In this document: one piece after another, positions 35,101 through 47,241 of the stretch
Position numbering within the stretch: the first letter of the stretch is position 1
Layout of the letters: each line of letters opens with the position of its first letter
NCBI GenBank assembly: GCA_003667245.1
Contig: RCNN01000032.1
Location: 62,001-126,000 of the forward strand
Direction of reading: 5' to 3'
Source of the DNA: Heterostelium multicystogenum
Taxonomy: Eukaryota; Evosea; Eumycetozoa; Acytosteliales; Acytosteliaceae
Length of the DNA stretch: 64,000 bases
Position numbers and translations under genes: made by a program
The notes under the pieces: generated by a model
Seen by the model: only the letters and a program-made list of their open reading frames with translations
Database searches by the model: none
Told to the model about the DNA's origin: nothing

Positions 35101-35573
35101 CACGATGAATCTTGCTATTCTTGTGCAAGTAATAGAGTCCTTTCAATGTACTATAGCAAACCAATGCAATCTGCTCTTCATTCAAGATTTGACTTGTAAT
35201 GTTCATCATATCGCTAACAGAACCCATTGCGCAATATTCCATAATAATCTAGCGATGCAATGTTAGTTCGAAGAGTACTGAACCTATTGATCCACCGATA
35301 TAACATACCCAACAAGTTTCACCTTTGAAATAATTTCCATAGTATTGTACAACATATTTCGAAACGACACTGCTTCATGATGTTGATCTCCTTGAGAATC
35401 TCTTGAAAATCTTCATTGACAGGCACCTGCTTTACGGCTACTATATGGCCAGTCTTTCTGTGTCTTGCTTTGTAGACTGCACCAAAAGAGCCACGACCCA
35501 AACTCTCCAACAATTCAAACTCTGTAGCAGGATCCTTTATACCTTCCGGCAATTTAAATTCAAGATCCTCCAT
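32168..35573 (-). CDS. Ste20/MST-family kinase fused to calpain domain-III-like repeats
   Basis: Exon 1 is 35573-35309 and exon 2 is 35248-32168, with about 1,110 residues in all. The kinase domain is complete: LGRGSFGAVYKARH (Gly loop), VAVKQV (Lys), IHRDIKPGNIL, LADFGVSGQL, GTPFFLAPEVIQ and RPSAKDLLKHPFF, a GCK/MST signature. A Ser/Asn/Gln-rich linker (acidic DPDSDEEEEDLLEKNN) leads to at least four domain-III-like units. Each has the motif W-x-G-x-S-A/C-GG...W-x-x-NP (GVWSGRSAGG, FEWRGQSAGG, GEWKGISAGG, GEWRGASCGG). The repeats may target the kinase to membranes or partners. Size and layout resemble the D. discoideum dst-type kinases, but I do not fix the ortholog. One extra base at 35362-35364 disrupts KQCRSKYVVQYYG. 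Confidence 0.93.
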
Positions 35574-37872
35574 GATTTGACTCTTATTTTTGAATATAAT
35601 ATAACAACAACTAGATATCTACTGTTCTATCTATCTATCTATTTATCTATCTGTTTTTTTAACTAGAATACAACAACAAATATGACTCGATCTTTACTTT
35701 TCTTCGATAACTCTATGATGCTAATTATCCTGTTACTACTATATAAATACTAATGATGCAACTTTGTAACTAAACTAAAAGATAATGAAAAAAAGGGTAA
35801 TTCGAATGATATCTAGAGTCAGTATATAATATTATATGATTATATGTATAATGTGAATGTATGAATGAATGAGTGTAATATATAAATATGATGATATGTA
35901 TAATATGAATATGGTAGAAGGAAGCTTTGTTGATGGTGAACACCAAAACAGAGTAAATCAAATCAAAACAAATCAAATCAAATGAAATCAAAAACAAACT
36001 AATATTAGATTAGAATATTAATTTAATTTAATTTTAATTTATTATAATTAGTACCACTATTATTATTATGAACTAAAACACTAACTATTATTACTAGTAC
36101 AACAAATCCAACTCTCTTTCTTCTTGTTTTAATTATTATTATTATTAACTAACACACAAAACAAACAAGCAAACACATATTAAATATGATATTGTACAAA
36201 AACAACAAGGAAGAAGATGCTTTTTTGTTTTGTTTGCAAGATGTTATTATTATTATTGTTGTTGTTGTTGGATGATTGCTAGATGTGTGTACGAGTCAAT
36301 AAAAAAAATAATATAAAAGAAGCAAACCAAAAATAAAATAAAAAAACCAAATTAGGGGTGTGTATAACTCAGTTTTAATGTGCAGCGGGCTTGATTTGAG
36401 TGTGATTTCTGTGAGAAATCAATATTCAATCCAATTGCAAATCACTGGTGTGATGAATTGAAAGTAACTTTGATTGTTTATTTGACAAACTAAAGTAACT
36501 AAATAACAATAACAACTGTTAAGCTTCTAATTATTAAGAAAAGCATCCAATTCTAAAAGAATGTCTACAGTCAACTAGAACAACAGAAGAAACACTTGTA
36601 CAAGTCAATTCGTTTCGTTTTTATCAGTACATGCTATTTTGTTATTATATTACTAATGTATGTTTAGGATTGTTTGTTTTTTGGATTTGGATTTGATTGA
36701 TTAATGATCGGATTTCCTTTTCCAGATGACGAAATTGAATTCGTTTGATTTAGAAAAATCTTAATACTATTCATTCACTTATTCATCACTAACATTAATA
36801 TCTATCTATTTATCTATCTTACCCAACAATATTCACTGATAACTATCTAGTGGAATTTGTTATTGATGACTTGACTCAATTATATCTAACAGTACTAATA
36901 GTAATAGCAAATTATTTGATATATTGATACAAGTTTGGTTGTTGTTGTTGCTGTTGTTTATCCAGTTTAAAACTTTTTGAATTTAGTTTAGAATAGTAGT
37001 AGTTGAGTTGATGTCTATTGGAAGCAAACTATGAAAAAAATGTCTCACTTGGTTACCATAGAGTATTAGGATTTTGATGGGGTGAATATTTTATTATTTT
37101 TTCAACTGAATAAATTAAAAAAATACAAAAATTAATATTATTATTATTTTGCAAAACAAAAAACTCTGATCCAACGATACAAGATTAGATGAGATGCACA
37201 ATCACAAAACTTTGAGGATATTTTTGTGTTTTTCATGCTCCAAAAAATAAAAACCAACTACAAAAACTCATCCAAAAGAACATAAAACCATGCACCAGAA
37301 CAATTAAACAAACCATCTGAGTCCTCAGTCAAGGACAAAATGCAAAAGCAAATCGAAATCAAATACATCAAACTAAATTATTATTATTATTATTTATTAT
37401 TAATTAAATCGCAAATTGTAATCTAAGATAAAATTATAAGTTATATTTAAATTAATAATAATTTTTCATTATTATTCGACATCACCCTCTACGCTGTGGT
37501 GGAGTTCATTTAATATTATTTTTATTATTACCCAGTTAGTTATGATGATCATCATATCATATGAGGATTTGCAAAGACTCGGGTGGGTGTATTTTATCAA
37601 GAACACAAGTTAACTTAATTTATTATTGATGCATCAATGTCTTTATCCAACTTTATTTATAACTTTATTTAATGGAGTGTTAAAAGTTACACCTGATTGA
37701 TTGTACAATTTTTGCATATTATTATTATATTGCCTTTTTTTTGATTTTTCTAAATTCAGTTTAGTGATCTGATTTTAGTAAATTAAACTTCTAGGAGCCT
37801 TTTATAATATTATATTGCTAAAGGAGATAAAGACTATTAGAGTTGGAATTATAAATAAATCAATTTGAAAAA
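35574..37872. other. Long intergenic region, kinase promoter and adhfe1 promoter
   Basis: Between two divergent genes. It contains CTAT repeats (35623-35655), TTA and TTG tracts, and a 14-base palindrome ATGATGATCATCAT near 37541-37554 next to a GC-richer patch (37480-37580). No protein gene is supported. Confidence 0.5.
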
Positions 37873-39916
37873 ATGATTATTCGATCACTACTAAGCAAGA
37901 AAGAAAAGGCTCTTTCCAATGTAGTTGGTGTTTACCAATCGGTGGCTGAGCATGGCTCAACCTGTCCGTGCCATGGTATAAAGGCATCGCTTTGCAGTGG
38001 AACTAGTGGAGCCAGTAGCACTGCTTCCAAAGTGTCATCAGTGACATCGATGTCCTCTGCAAATTCCTCCACTCCCCAGATTGTATTTGATTTCAAAGGC
38101 AGTGTAAAGAAACAGCAGGAGCAATATCACAATCAGCAACAGAGACTATATTATTCAGTAGGTGGTGGATTAGATTACTTCAAGCGATCAAAACTCCACT
38201 CCTTCAGCCGACACCGATTTCGCATTTGAGATGGCAACCTCGAATATAAGATATGGACCAGGTATCACAAGAGATGTTGGTTTTGATATGTTGGACCTCA
38301 ACTGTAAGAATGTTGCGGTGTTCACTGACAAGAACTTGGTTGCTCTTGGAAATGAATCCCCGGTGTGGACTGTCTGCGATTCGCTCAAAAAGAATGGAAT
38401 CAACTTTGTTTTGTTTGACAATGTTTCAATTGAGCCAACTGACAAGTCTTTTAAAGAAGTAGGTTCTCTATCGATTTCTACCATACCACAGCCATTTCTA
38501 ATATTAGTATGTAATCATTTGCAGGCAATTCAATTTGTTTTGAATCAAGAGAGACCAATTGATGGATTCGTAGCAATTGGTGGTGGAAGTACAATTGACA
38601 CTGCAAAGGCTGCTAATCTTTTACTCTACCTATCCAACTGATAATTTCTTGGACTATGTCAATGCACCGATTGGACTTTCCAAACCAATACCAGGCGCAT
38701 TGAAGCCTTTGATTGCAATTCCCACCACATCTGGAACAGGTTCAGAGGCTACTGGTGTGGCTGTCTTTGATCTCTTGGAAATGAATGCCAAAACAGGTAT
38801 TGCAAGTAGAAGACTAAAGCCAACACTTGGATTGGTCGATCCAAACAATACCAGAACCATGCCAAGAAATGTTGCAATCTCTTCTGGTTTCGATCAATTA
38901 TGTCATGCATTGGAATCATATACAGCTCTCCTTTTTAACAACAGATCACCAAGACCATTGACACCAATCCAAAGACCAGCCTATCAAGGAGGTAAGTGTT
39001 CATTTATAAACTTACTCATTTGGGCTAATCATTTTTCTAACTATTTCCAGCCAATCCAATCTCAGATATTTGGTCACTACAATCACTAAAGATGATTCAT
39101 GAGTACCTCCCAATTGCAGTCGAAGATCCAAATAATGATGAAGCCAGATCCAACGTTATGTTGGCAGCAACATATGCTGGCATTGGATTTGGAAATGCTG
39201 GAGTCCACCTATGTGTATGTATACTCTCAACGAGTATTCTTATTTTTTAGTACTAATCATTTCAATTCATCTGAAAATAGCATGGAATGTGTATGTTTTA
39301 CTTTTAATATTCAAATCCAATTTACGGTTTGTATAAACTTACCTACTTACTTTCATTTCAAAATATAGCTTATCCTGTTTCTGGTTTAGTCAAAACCTAT
39401 AGACCAGAGGGTTATAACACAGATCATCCAATTATTCCACATGGAAGTAAGATAATGTTGCCAAGTATTTTAAAACGATTCTTGTTGAATACTAATATTG
39501 ATAACTTGTATTGTTTAGTGAGTGTTGTCATCAATGCACCAGCAGTATTTAAGTTTACAGCATCGGCTAAACACCGATAGACACAGGCTGTGTGCAAGTA
39601 TAATGGGTGCAGATGTATCCAACGTGAGAGACGAGGACGTTGGTATTGTACTTTCAGAGCAGATCAAAAAGATAATGAAAAGACTAAATATACCAGATGG
39701 TTTGAGTGCCGGTATGTGTTCATGCGTTAGGTTAATGGATTTTCAAAAGACTTTCTACTGACATTTAATACTCTAATAGTTGGTTTCAACAGAGATGATA
39801 TCCCAGAGTTGGTCAAAGGCACCCTCCCCCAGCACAGGGTCACAAAACTAAGCCCAAGACCAGTTGGTGCCGAAGAATTAACTAAGCTATTTGAGGACTC
39901 AATGTCTATTTATTAA
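37873..39916 (+). CDS. adhfe1: Hydroxyacid-oxoacid transhydrogenase, mitochondrial (iron-ADH family)
   Basis: The N-terminus (MIIRSLLSKKEKALSNVVGV) is basic and Ser-rich, like a mitochondrial presequence. After a one-base slip near 38190 the enzyme reads SNIRYGPGITRDVGFD, then EPTDKSFKE, FVAIGGGSTIDTAKAAN, PTTSGTGSEATGVAVF, SGFDQLCHALESYT, PAYQG/ANPISDIW, YAGIGFGNAGVHLCHGM and PGYNTDHPIIPHG-like sequence. The GGGS NAD-binding motif and the metal-ligand histidines of iron-containing alcohol dehydrogenases are present. The known reaction is 4-hydroxybutyrate plus 2-oxoglutarate to succinate semialdehyde plus 2-hydroxyglutarate. Introns lie near 38460-38523, 38990-39050, 39213-39370, 39450-39515 and 39710-39780. 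The protein ends LFEDSMSIY at 39916. Confidence 0.92.
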
Positions 39917-39989
39917 TTGACGTAGTTGGTGTGTTTACAGAGAGTTTATAGTGTAAAGTATAATGTATAATAGCTGAATTAATTTTATT

Positions 39990-40982
39990 CTATTGAACTT
40001 TCTTGCTGTATCTCAAGGCATTGAAATTCTTAATAAAAATTCTAATTAAAGCACGTGCCCATTTGAATTCAAGTAAAGTTACACCAATCAACAAGATAGC
40101 TGGTGGGTAGGAAGAGATTGATGACTGAGTTAACACTAGATAGATTAAATAGGTTGTTGTTGGAATTCTGTAGAGTACCAAAATCACTATAATTTATCAT
40201 TGTAAATCGTATTGTTAGTTTGTGTGTACAAACTTAATATGTTTATACTTACCAATGGACATGGAAACTAAAAATAAGTGTAGCAATGTATTTTGTTGGT
40301 TATAATTATATAGCCAACTGATTGCTGTACTGAAAGGTACTAATATATCAACTGTACTTCCTACGACACCTAATACAAGTGGTTTTGAAAATGTCTAAAA
40401 TGGAGAATATTAATAAAGGGTCCTTTAAATAATAATAGAAATATAATAGGGAATGGATTGATAATTACTAAAATATATCCTGTAATGGTAACCGCCAAAA
40501 TGTGATGGATGATCATACTGGTATCAGCATTTTTTGTATACAAAAAGAATTAATGTATCTGAAAAATGGAAGAAACAAGATGATAGTAATAAATAGTTTG
40601 CGTTGTAAATGGCATCTTCACCTCGGTTACAGAAGAAGGTTAGGTAAACACTGTAGTATCCAACTCCAGCTGAAATTAGTCCTCGAATCAATCTTTGTAC
40701 AAGTTCATAGTAGTTTCCATTTTTCACCAGTATTAAAGTTTGTTGTCGTCTACTTGGAAATGTTTTAGTTAACAAGTGTACCATCAGCGTAGAGAATAAA
40801 GCAAACAAGATCATTGGCAAAATCATATACAACATAAATGATTTCAAGATATCTTGGTTCGTTAGCCTGATATTTGTCAATCCAATTGAGTGGAATACAT
40901 TCGTTATTTGAGACTCTGGAACATCTTTGTCGATATACTGCAGCAACGTTTTAGTTGTTTCTGAATTATAAAAAATAGACAT
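39990..40982 (-). CDS. TLC-domain-like multi-pass membrane protein
   Basis: Exon 1 starts MSIFYNSETTKTLL at 40982. Hydrophobic segments alternate with basic loops (MLYMILPMILFALFSTLMV, then RLIRGLISAGVGYYSVYLTFF). The pattern FHFSDTLILFVYK ... MIIHHILAVTITGYIL matches the TLC (TRAM/LAG1/CLN8) core, in which paired His follow a helix. A one-base A-run slip near 40531-40537 joins the two. Later exons encode STVDILVPFSTAISWLYNYN and a last exon (about 40190-39990) ending NFNALRYSKKVQ. It is probably an ER or plasma-membrane protein near the TLCD4/TMEM56 type. Ceramide synthase activity is not implied. Confidence 0.7.
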
Positions 40983-41661
40983 AACTTCTTCTCTAACCTC
41001 TATAAATGTATAACTATAAATTTCTAATTGTACAAATTAACTAAATAAATAGTAATACTATTTGTTAATTATATTCTATCCAAAATTTTGGAGCAAGTAT
41101 CTATTTATCTTAATATTGTTGACAAAGATGGTTGATACAATATTTATAATCATACCCAATAAATATTGGACAATTGGTAATCCTATTTCAATACTTTTTT
41201 CTTTCGATAATGGGGAAAAACGAGTGTTAAAACATTGTGTAGAATTAGATATATGTACATATATCCATATCGATTGGTGTGTTTATTTGAATTTTTCAAA
41301 CAACAACTAACAACAATATTAGATTTAATTACAAATAGATAAATAGATTTATAAGAATGAATGAAATTGAAATCTTTAAATATAAATTACAATCTTGGTT
41401 TATTTTAGCTCTGGAATCTTCAAGTTGGTTTTGTTTTATATAGGTTGTTGTGAGTTTGTTTTGGTTTGATAGCTATTATTATATTAATATGATTGTTTGT
41501 GTGTTTGATTGACTGATTGATTGTTTGTCTGTTTCGAAAAAAAAAAAGCTGCTGATATTATTATGATTTCTTTTGGTATTATTATCATGATTAAATTGAT
41601 TATCTTCTTGCTACTGTTATTTGTTTCATTTACGATACATATTATATTTTATTATATACTA

Positions 41662-41695
<34 letters not shown>
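40983..41695. other. Intergenic region between two minus-strand genes
   Basis: AT-rich; the frame at 41062-41310 is not convincing. A (TTA)n microsatellite at 41663-41693 abuts the end of the MADS gene. No gene seen. Confidence 0.5.
41663..41693. repeat. (TTA)n microsatellite
   Basis: About ten tandem ATT/TTA units just 3' of the MADS-box gene. Confidence 0.95.
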
Positions 41696-42739
41696 CTATT
41701 CTTTATAGGTTTGTTGATGTGATAGATTTACATGTGGTTGCTGATTGTTTGAAATTTGGTTGAATCTTGCTATTTGTTGAGGTGAGTTGGCATATCCATT
41801 TGCAAATGGAACATTGTATGGTGGGTTGTTTGGTCCATATGGAAACATTTGTGTCGAACTTGAAAAATGTTGAGTTAGAAGGTATCGGCTGTCCTCTGTT
41901 GTTTGGCTGTGATGTATTTTGTTGTGGAGATGAGTTTTGTGTGGGTTGTTGGGCTGATTGTTGATAATAAAGTTGATTGTTATAGGATAATGATGAATAT
42001 GGTACTTGCTCTGAGTATCCATTTTGTTGCTGTTGTTGTTGTTGCTGTTGCACAGCTTGTTGCTGTTGTTGTAAAATTGAAAGCTGTACGGCTGCTTGGC
42101 TTTGGCTTTGCTGTTGGGAAACTTGTTGAATAATCTGTTGGGCAGCTGTTTGTTGTGCAGCCTGTTGTTTCAGCGCTGATTTTGAAAGCTAAATGATGAA
42201 AACAAATAGATTAGTATTGATGTGGACCGATAATCATGATCGAGTGTATAACGACCTACTCTAGAGCTCTTTTTTTCCTCTGGGGTGCTGCTGGGAGGTG
42301 GAGTATCACCGTCATCACCGTAGTTATTATTATAGTTTGAGGATGAATCGTTGTTTGGTGATGCAGATGAAGTGGGATCTGGGGTGTTCAAACAGGTCTG
42401 GATGAGTTGCTTTCCTTCGGCTTTGGTGATGAGTGGCTGCAACTTTGGAGTTGCAAAAGTATATACATGTCCAGTTTCACTGGCGACCAACAACAGTACC
42501 TGTGTGCCAGTGAGAGTACTCAGCTCGAATGCTTTCTTCATGATTCCAGTCTTTCTCTTGCTGAAAGTTATATGTCTTCGCGATTTCTCAGCGATAAACT
42601 CAATGTTGATTTTTCTGCGACCCGATTTCTTCTCGGAGCTCTTCTTCTCTGAACCCTCTTCCGAAGTAGGTGGAGAGTCGTCAGGCGACATCTCACTTGG
42701 AAGGATCTCGTATTGTTGCTGCTGCTGACCGTTATTCAT
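41696..42739 (-). CDS. srfA: SRF-type MADS-box transcription factor
   Basis: Exon 1 starts MNNGQQQQQYEIL at 42739. After an acidic, Ser-rich stretch comes a type I (SRF) MADS box: GRRKINIEFIAEKSRRHITF, SKRKTGIMKKAFELSTLTGT, then QVLLLVASETGHVYTFATPK. The SAM-like extension KLQPLITKAEGKQLIQTCLN is also present. Exon 2 (from about 42190) is rich in Gln (QQQQQQQQQQ) and Asn/Pro and ends LSHQQTYKE at 41696, after a slip in the T-run near 41863. In D. discoideum, SrfA controls spore differentiation. Orthology here rests on the strength of the MADS and SAM match and the Gln-rich C-terminus. A 2.3-kb stretch without a clear gene lies upstream. Confidence 0.87.
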
Positions 42740-45025
42740 GTCTGCTCTTGCTTGCTGCCGATGCGCTGCTGCTTCTGCTGCTGTGTTGTATGTGCTGTGT
42801 TGTTGCTGTTAGTTTGCTGATCCTTGTTGAAGTTGACAACTATAGCTGCAAAGTCAACAACACAATGAAAAATAAAAAAACAAAAATAAATTAAAAATAA
42901 ATAATTTTATAAATATGGTAATAAAAATTTTTATATAAATCAAAATTACAATACACTAACTATTTAAAAATAATATATTTATATTGCAATTATATATTAT
43001 TTTTATAATATAATAATAATAATAACAGTGATAATAAAGACACAACAAATAGATAATTTATATATAAATATATATTGTTGTTGTTATTGATGTAAATACT
43101 TTTATGATGTTGTTGTTATTATTATTGTTGTGTTGATGCTATTATTTGTTGCTGTTGCTGTTGTTGCTGTTGTTGTTGATGTTGTTAATAAAAACAAAAT
43201 ATTATGAAAGAAAAAGTAGAAGGGTATAAAGAAAGAAACAAATAAATAAATAAAGGGTTTAAGTTAGTTAATCATAATGGTTTTAAAAATATTAATATAA
43301 TAAGCGATTTAGAGATTGATGATTGATGCTATTAATATGTGTGTATTCACTAAAGGTGGAAATTAATTTATGATTGAACTATTAGAGCAATGAGCTCACA
43401 AGATTTATATAAATGGGGGTAACACCGTTACCAGCAGTCAACCAGAATTTTTGAAAAGGTAAACACATTTGATGTGAAAATTCAATTCTTCAAGTGTGAT
43501 TTTGTTTAGGTTATTTTACTATTTGTAGAGCTTGTTTGTGTTTTAGGGCTTGCTTAGTTGGGTTGAAGTTGTTTTGTGGTGTGCTGTGTTTTGTGTTGTG
43601 GTGTGGTGAACTAACAAACAACATACCACCACCGCCAATGCTAGTGCTAAACTATTTATTGGTATATTGCACTCACCTATACCACCACGATCAACCGTCC
43701 AAACAACCTCTTAAAACACAAATTTCCTCATTCAATTCAATTGAATCGAGAACAAACATCCATGAGAGTTTAGTTTGATTTGTTTTTGTTGTTATTTCGG
43801 TTTGGTCTGTTTAACTTTTGATTTTTGAAAAACTAAGATGATCATATATGTATATCTTGCAATTCATTATTATGATTTTAATTATTTGATTGGAATTCTA
43901 TAATATGTAATATAACTATGTATGAACATTGATATTGATAGATTGGTTCATATCAATCATGACAGGTGTGAGGTGGTGTATTGGGGTTATAAATGTTGAG
44001 TAGTTTGATATGCGATTCGTGACCTTTTTTGAAGGAAAAAACAAAACTTCTGATCAATAAGAAATCTAATATTAAAGTATTTCTATTTGATTATTGATAT
44101 TGATTATTATTTGTTATTTGTTATATTCTATCTGTAAATAAATAAAAATTGTTTGACCAAGTTTGACTGAGATGATTTTTGATAAACTATAAAAAGAATT
44201 CTATATTACCTGTTATATCCAATGAACAATTATAATATCTATTATTAATTATTATTTTGATTTGAAATGAAAACTACACAGTTAATAATATCTAAAGAAA
44301 TGATTGATTGATTGATTGATTGATTTATGACGAAAAGAGAGATAGATACCTAGTTTGTTATATGCGGGAGTATTTGTATGTTTTTGTTAAAAAAGGAATA
44401 ATGTTGTTTTTATTATCAACCAAATTGTTTTTGCCATTTTGATGTTTTTTCCTTTTTTAACGTTATATGTTTTCTAAAAAAGGAGTATTTCCATAACAAA
44501 AAATACCCATCACCGATTGAGCAGCACCCAAAAATTTAGGGTGTTTTCGACTCAATAGCATAATATTTTTTGTTTCAACAAAATTATTTTTTTAAATTTT
44601 GGGTGGTTGGGCAATAATGCTTCACCCTACTTCACATCTCACAACTCATCAAAAAAAAACAAAATTCTTGCTGATCCACCCACCACAGGTGTGATGTAGC
44701 ATGACCATAATTCTCCCATGTAGCCTGAGATTTCCAAACACGCCACCACACATTGTAAACCAACTTTTTTGTTTTTTATTTTCTATATTGCTGGGACCAA
44801 ACTTTGATCAGACTAAAATTAGCCGCAACTCCACAGTGGAGTGTCATAATATCGATCCATAACATTTAGTTGATTCCTCAACCAAGTCTGCACTGGTATT
44901 CATGGTAATCTATTCTAATCTAAGTGGCTTTTTGGAACCAACACAACAATTAGGGCACCTATTTTAAAGATGAAACAATAGATCCGATCCAATCTCAACG
45001 TACCTACTTGCCATCATCATTGTGA
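42740..45025. other. Long upstream region of the MADS-box gene
   Basis: No intact protein gene. It holds CAG/CTG-type stretches (43145-43185), a (GATT)n run near 44300-44330, and GC-richer patches near 44480-44560, 44680-44760 and 44820-44980. The open frame at 43536-43778 has no family signal. The length suits a complex or multi-promoter regulatory region. Confidence 0.5.
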
Positions 45026-45405
45026 TTATTTAACAAAATATTTAATTGATTTGGACATGTTTAAAATATTCGAGAAAACCGGCAAATTAACATCAACACT
45101 GTTTGATGAACACTGCCGTTGGAAAGATCGGTAACCTTGAGTTGCTTTGACAAAGTTATCACAGAATTAACGGTATTTGCATATTCTGAGGTCTCAGTTC
45201 CCAGAATATAGCAACATATAATCGATTAATTAGGTTGTTTGGCAAGTTGAATCTGTGTGCCTATAGACGGGTGTTGATGGATTGTGTATAAAGATTAGTT
45301 GATAGATGTTAGACCGGATGGAGATCTCCATCGGTTTAATATAATATGTGACCATGTTCCAGTTCTCATTGGGAACTGTGCTAGTGTAAGAGTGTTTTCT
45401 GACAT
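45026..45405 (-). CDS. Candidate small protein gene, broken frame, family unknown
   Basis: Starting MSENTLTLA at 45405 and allowing three or four one-base slips, the minus strand reads as a protein of ~115 residues. Pieces include STVPNENWNMVTYYIKPMEI, SIRSNIYQLIFIHNPSTP, YILGTETSEYANTVNSVITL, SKQLKVTDLSNGSVHQTV and DVNLPVFSNILNMSKSIKYF, with a stop at 45026-45028. Composition is clearly protein-like and richer in G+C than the flanks. The ATG lies only 24 bases past the pcbd stop on the same strand, unusually tight for this genome. It also overlaps perfect inverted repeats. I do not recognise the family. A pseudogene is the main alternative. Confidence 0.45.
45317..45332. repeat. 16-bp perfect palindrome
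   Basis: GATGGAGATCTCCATC is self-complementary; the flanks ACCG and GGT nearly extend it. Two weaker hairpins (CAGTTC/GAACTG near 45360-45378 and TATTCTG/CAGAATA near 45182-45208) lie close by. All fall inside the candidate coding locus. Confidence 0.7.
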
Positions 45406-45429
45406 TTTAAATTAGACAAATGTTACAGT

Positions 45430-45890
45430 TTATTGAGTGCTTGCAAAAAATTGGTCCATGGTTTGAGCCAATTGAATGTCATTCTTTGATAGACCACTGC
45501 AATCGTGTGTAGCCAAAGTTACATCAACTTTGTTATATACATTGAACCACTCTGGGTGATGATCCATCTACATAATAGCATCAATTCAAAAGATGATAAA
45601 ATGAGTTAAAATTACTAAACAACTTTCCGATATTCTAATAATAATAATAATAATAATAACAATGATAATAATAATAATAATAATAATAGTAATGATAGAT
45701 AGTAAATAAGTTGCCACACTCATACCTTTTCAGCAACCAAAGCAGTACGTGTCATAAATGAAAAAGCAGTAATGAAATCCTTGAAAATAAAGGTTCTCTT
45801 GATAGCATCTCTTCCCTCTACCATTGTCCAAGATGATACAGTTGGAAGCAATGTTTTTCTCTCTTCTTCAGTTAACTTTGTTGGTGCCAT
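45430..45890 (-). CDS. pcbd: Pterin-4-alpha-carbinolamine dehydratase
   Basis: Exon 1 is 45890-45726 and exon 2 is 45567-45430, giving 100 residues with a phase-0 junction (LVAEK|MDHHPEW). The active-site motif DHHPEW, then [12 protein letters not shown] and [11 protein letters not shown], is diagnostic of PCD/DCoH. The enzyme dehydrates 4a-hydroxytetrahydrobiopterin and so recycles the cofactor of aromatic amino acid hydroxylases in the cytosol. The intron contains an (AAT)n stretch (about 45639-45700). In the present frame the end reads FFASTQ. If one T were missing from the run, the family-typical end FLQALNKL would follow, so the last few residues are uncertain. Confidence 0.95.
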
Positions 45891-46266
45891 TATATGTTGT
45901 TATGTATATGTAAATACTCCTATGAAAATGGAATATCAGTGTTTGGTTGTTGAAACATCTTGTTGTTCATTGCTTGTTCAATTTGAAAAAATCAACAAAA
46001 AAAATTAAAATTGAATTAAAATAAAATGAGAAGAATAATAATTGCAAGCGGAGCTTCATTAAATAATTTAGATAGTATAAAGAAAAGAAGATGATAAGAT
46101 ATCTCTCTCTCCTTTTGCTTTACACTTTTTATTTGTTTTGCATTTAATTTATATATAAATATGTATTATATTGATATTATTAGGGTTGTTGTTGTAGTTG
46201 TTATTATGAGTTGCTGTTGTTGCTTTTTTTTGTTTGTTTATGGTTGGAGGAATGTTTGGTTGACTT
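45891..46266. other. Promoter region of pcbd
   Basis: AT-rich DNA between pcbd and the ARPC2 stop, with Asn-like AAC repeats near 46180-46230. No gene seen. Confidence 0.55.
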
Positions 46267-47241
46267 TTATTGTTGCTTGAAGAACTTTCCTTTGAATGTA
46301 CGCTTGACAGTGTTGACTGGCTCTGGTTTGGCACGGTTGAGAACTTGGAGAAGACCATCGACACGGTTTCTCATGGAGGTGTGCATGTAACCCTTGGCAC
46401 ACTTGATATGGTAGTGAAGGTAATCTCTGAAGGTTTGGATGAGATCAGCAGTCTCTTGAGCCTTCTTGATGTGACCTGGGAACAAGTTGATTGAGACGAA
46501 ACCATGGTTGACACCGGTACGGACACCACGGACACCCTTCAACTCTAAGGGTGGGTCCTTTTGTGAGAATGAAACGGATGGGACGTTGTTCAAAGTCTTT
46601 CTGACGTCTACAAATGCCTGTAAGAAAATCTTGGACAAAACAATATCGTCAGAGTCCTTGAAGATGATGTCAAAGATAACAGTAACATTGTCACCTTGTG
46701 TCTTGATATAGAATGACTCGTCACTACGATAGTCGATGGTGATGAGGTCTGGTGTTGTCTTCTTATTTTCAATTGCGTCGAAAACCATCAAAAATGGAGC
46801 AGCCATCAAATTTCTCTTCAATTGGCTTACTTTGTGTGCAAGTTCCTCTTTACATCAAAAGAAAATCAAAGTAATACATTAGTAATCGATGATCATTGTT
46901 AGATAGATAGATTGATTGATTGATTTGTTATGATTATTGATAAGCTTACCCTTGTTTGGAGCGTTGACATCGACAACGATAGTGATATCATAACCAGCCT
47001 CTGGCTTGGCTTGTAACAATGGACCATATACGTTCTTAAGATAGATTGAACCACCGTTCTTCAAGAGGTCGGCAGCACCCTTGAATTGCATTGAAACAAA
47101 GAGTTGTGCCTTGTCCTCGGAGGTGTGAGTGTGGAATTTGACACCATCAAAGTCGGCGAAGGTGTTGTAGACTCTCTTCTCACCGTTGAAGTTGATGACC
47201 TCGTCAAAGAGGATACGATTGCTGGTTTCTAATAAAATCAT
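46267..47241 (-). CDS. arcB: Arp2/3 complex subunit 2 (p34-Arc, ARPC2)
   Basis: Exon 1 (47241-46950) starts MILLETSNRILFDEVINF, the MILLE start of ARPC2, and includes DGVKFHTHTSEDKAQLFVSM. Exon 2 (about 46843-46267) carries KRNLMAAPFLMVFDAIE, VTVIFDIIFKDSDDIVL, PPLELKGVRGVRTGVNHGFV and a C-terminal helix YLHYHIKCAKGYMHTSMRNR. Total length is about 285-290 residues, normal for the family. ARPC2 with ARPC4 forms the core clamp of the Arp2/3 complex on the mother actin filament. A TATA-like TATAAATAAG sits near 47337-47349 about 100 bases upstream. No frame problem is seen, in keeping with a highly expressed gene using C-ending codons. Confidence 0.96.

Noticed and set aside
41062..41310. 82-codon plus-strand frame in the spacer
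   Set aside because: Composition matches AT-rich background; no motif.
42351..42728. Plus-strand frame opposite the MADS box
   Set aside because: Shadow of the conserved MADS-box coding strand.
43536..43778. Cys/Leu-rich plus-strand frame upstream of the MADS gene
   Set aside because: Built mainly from repeated TTGTGTTGTGG-type DNA; no domain features.
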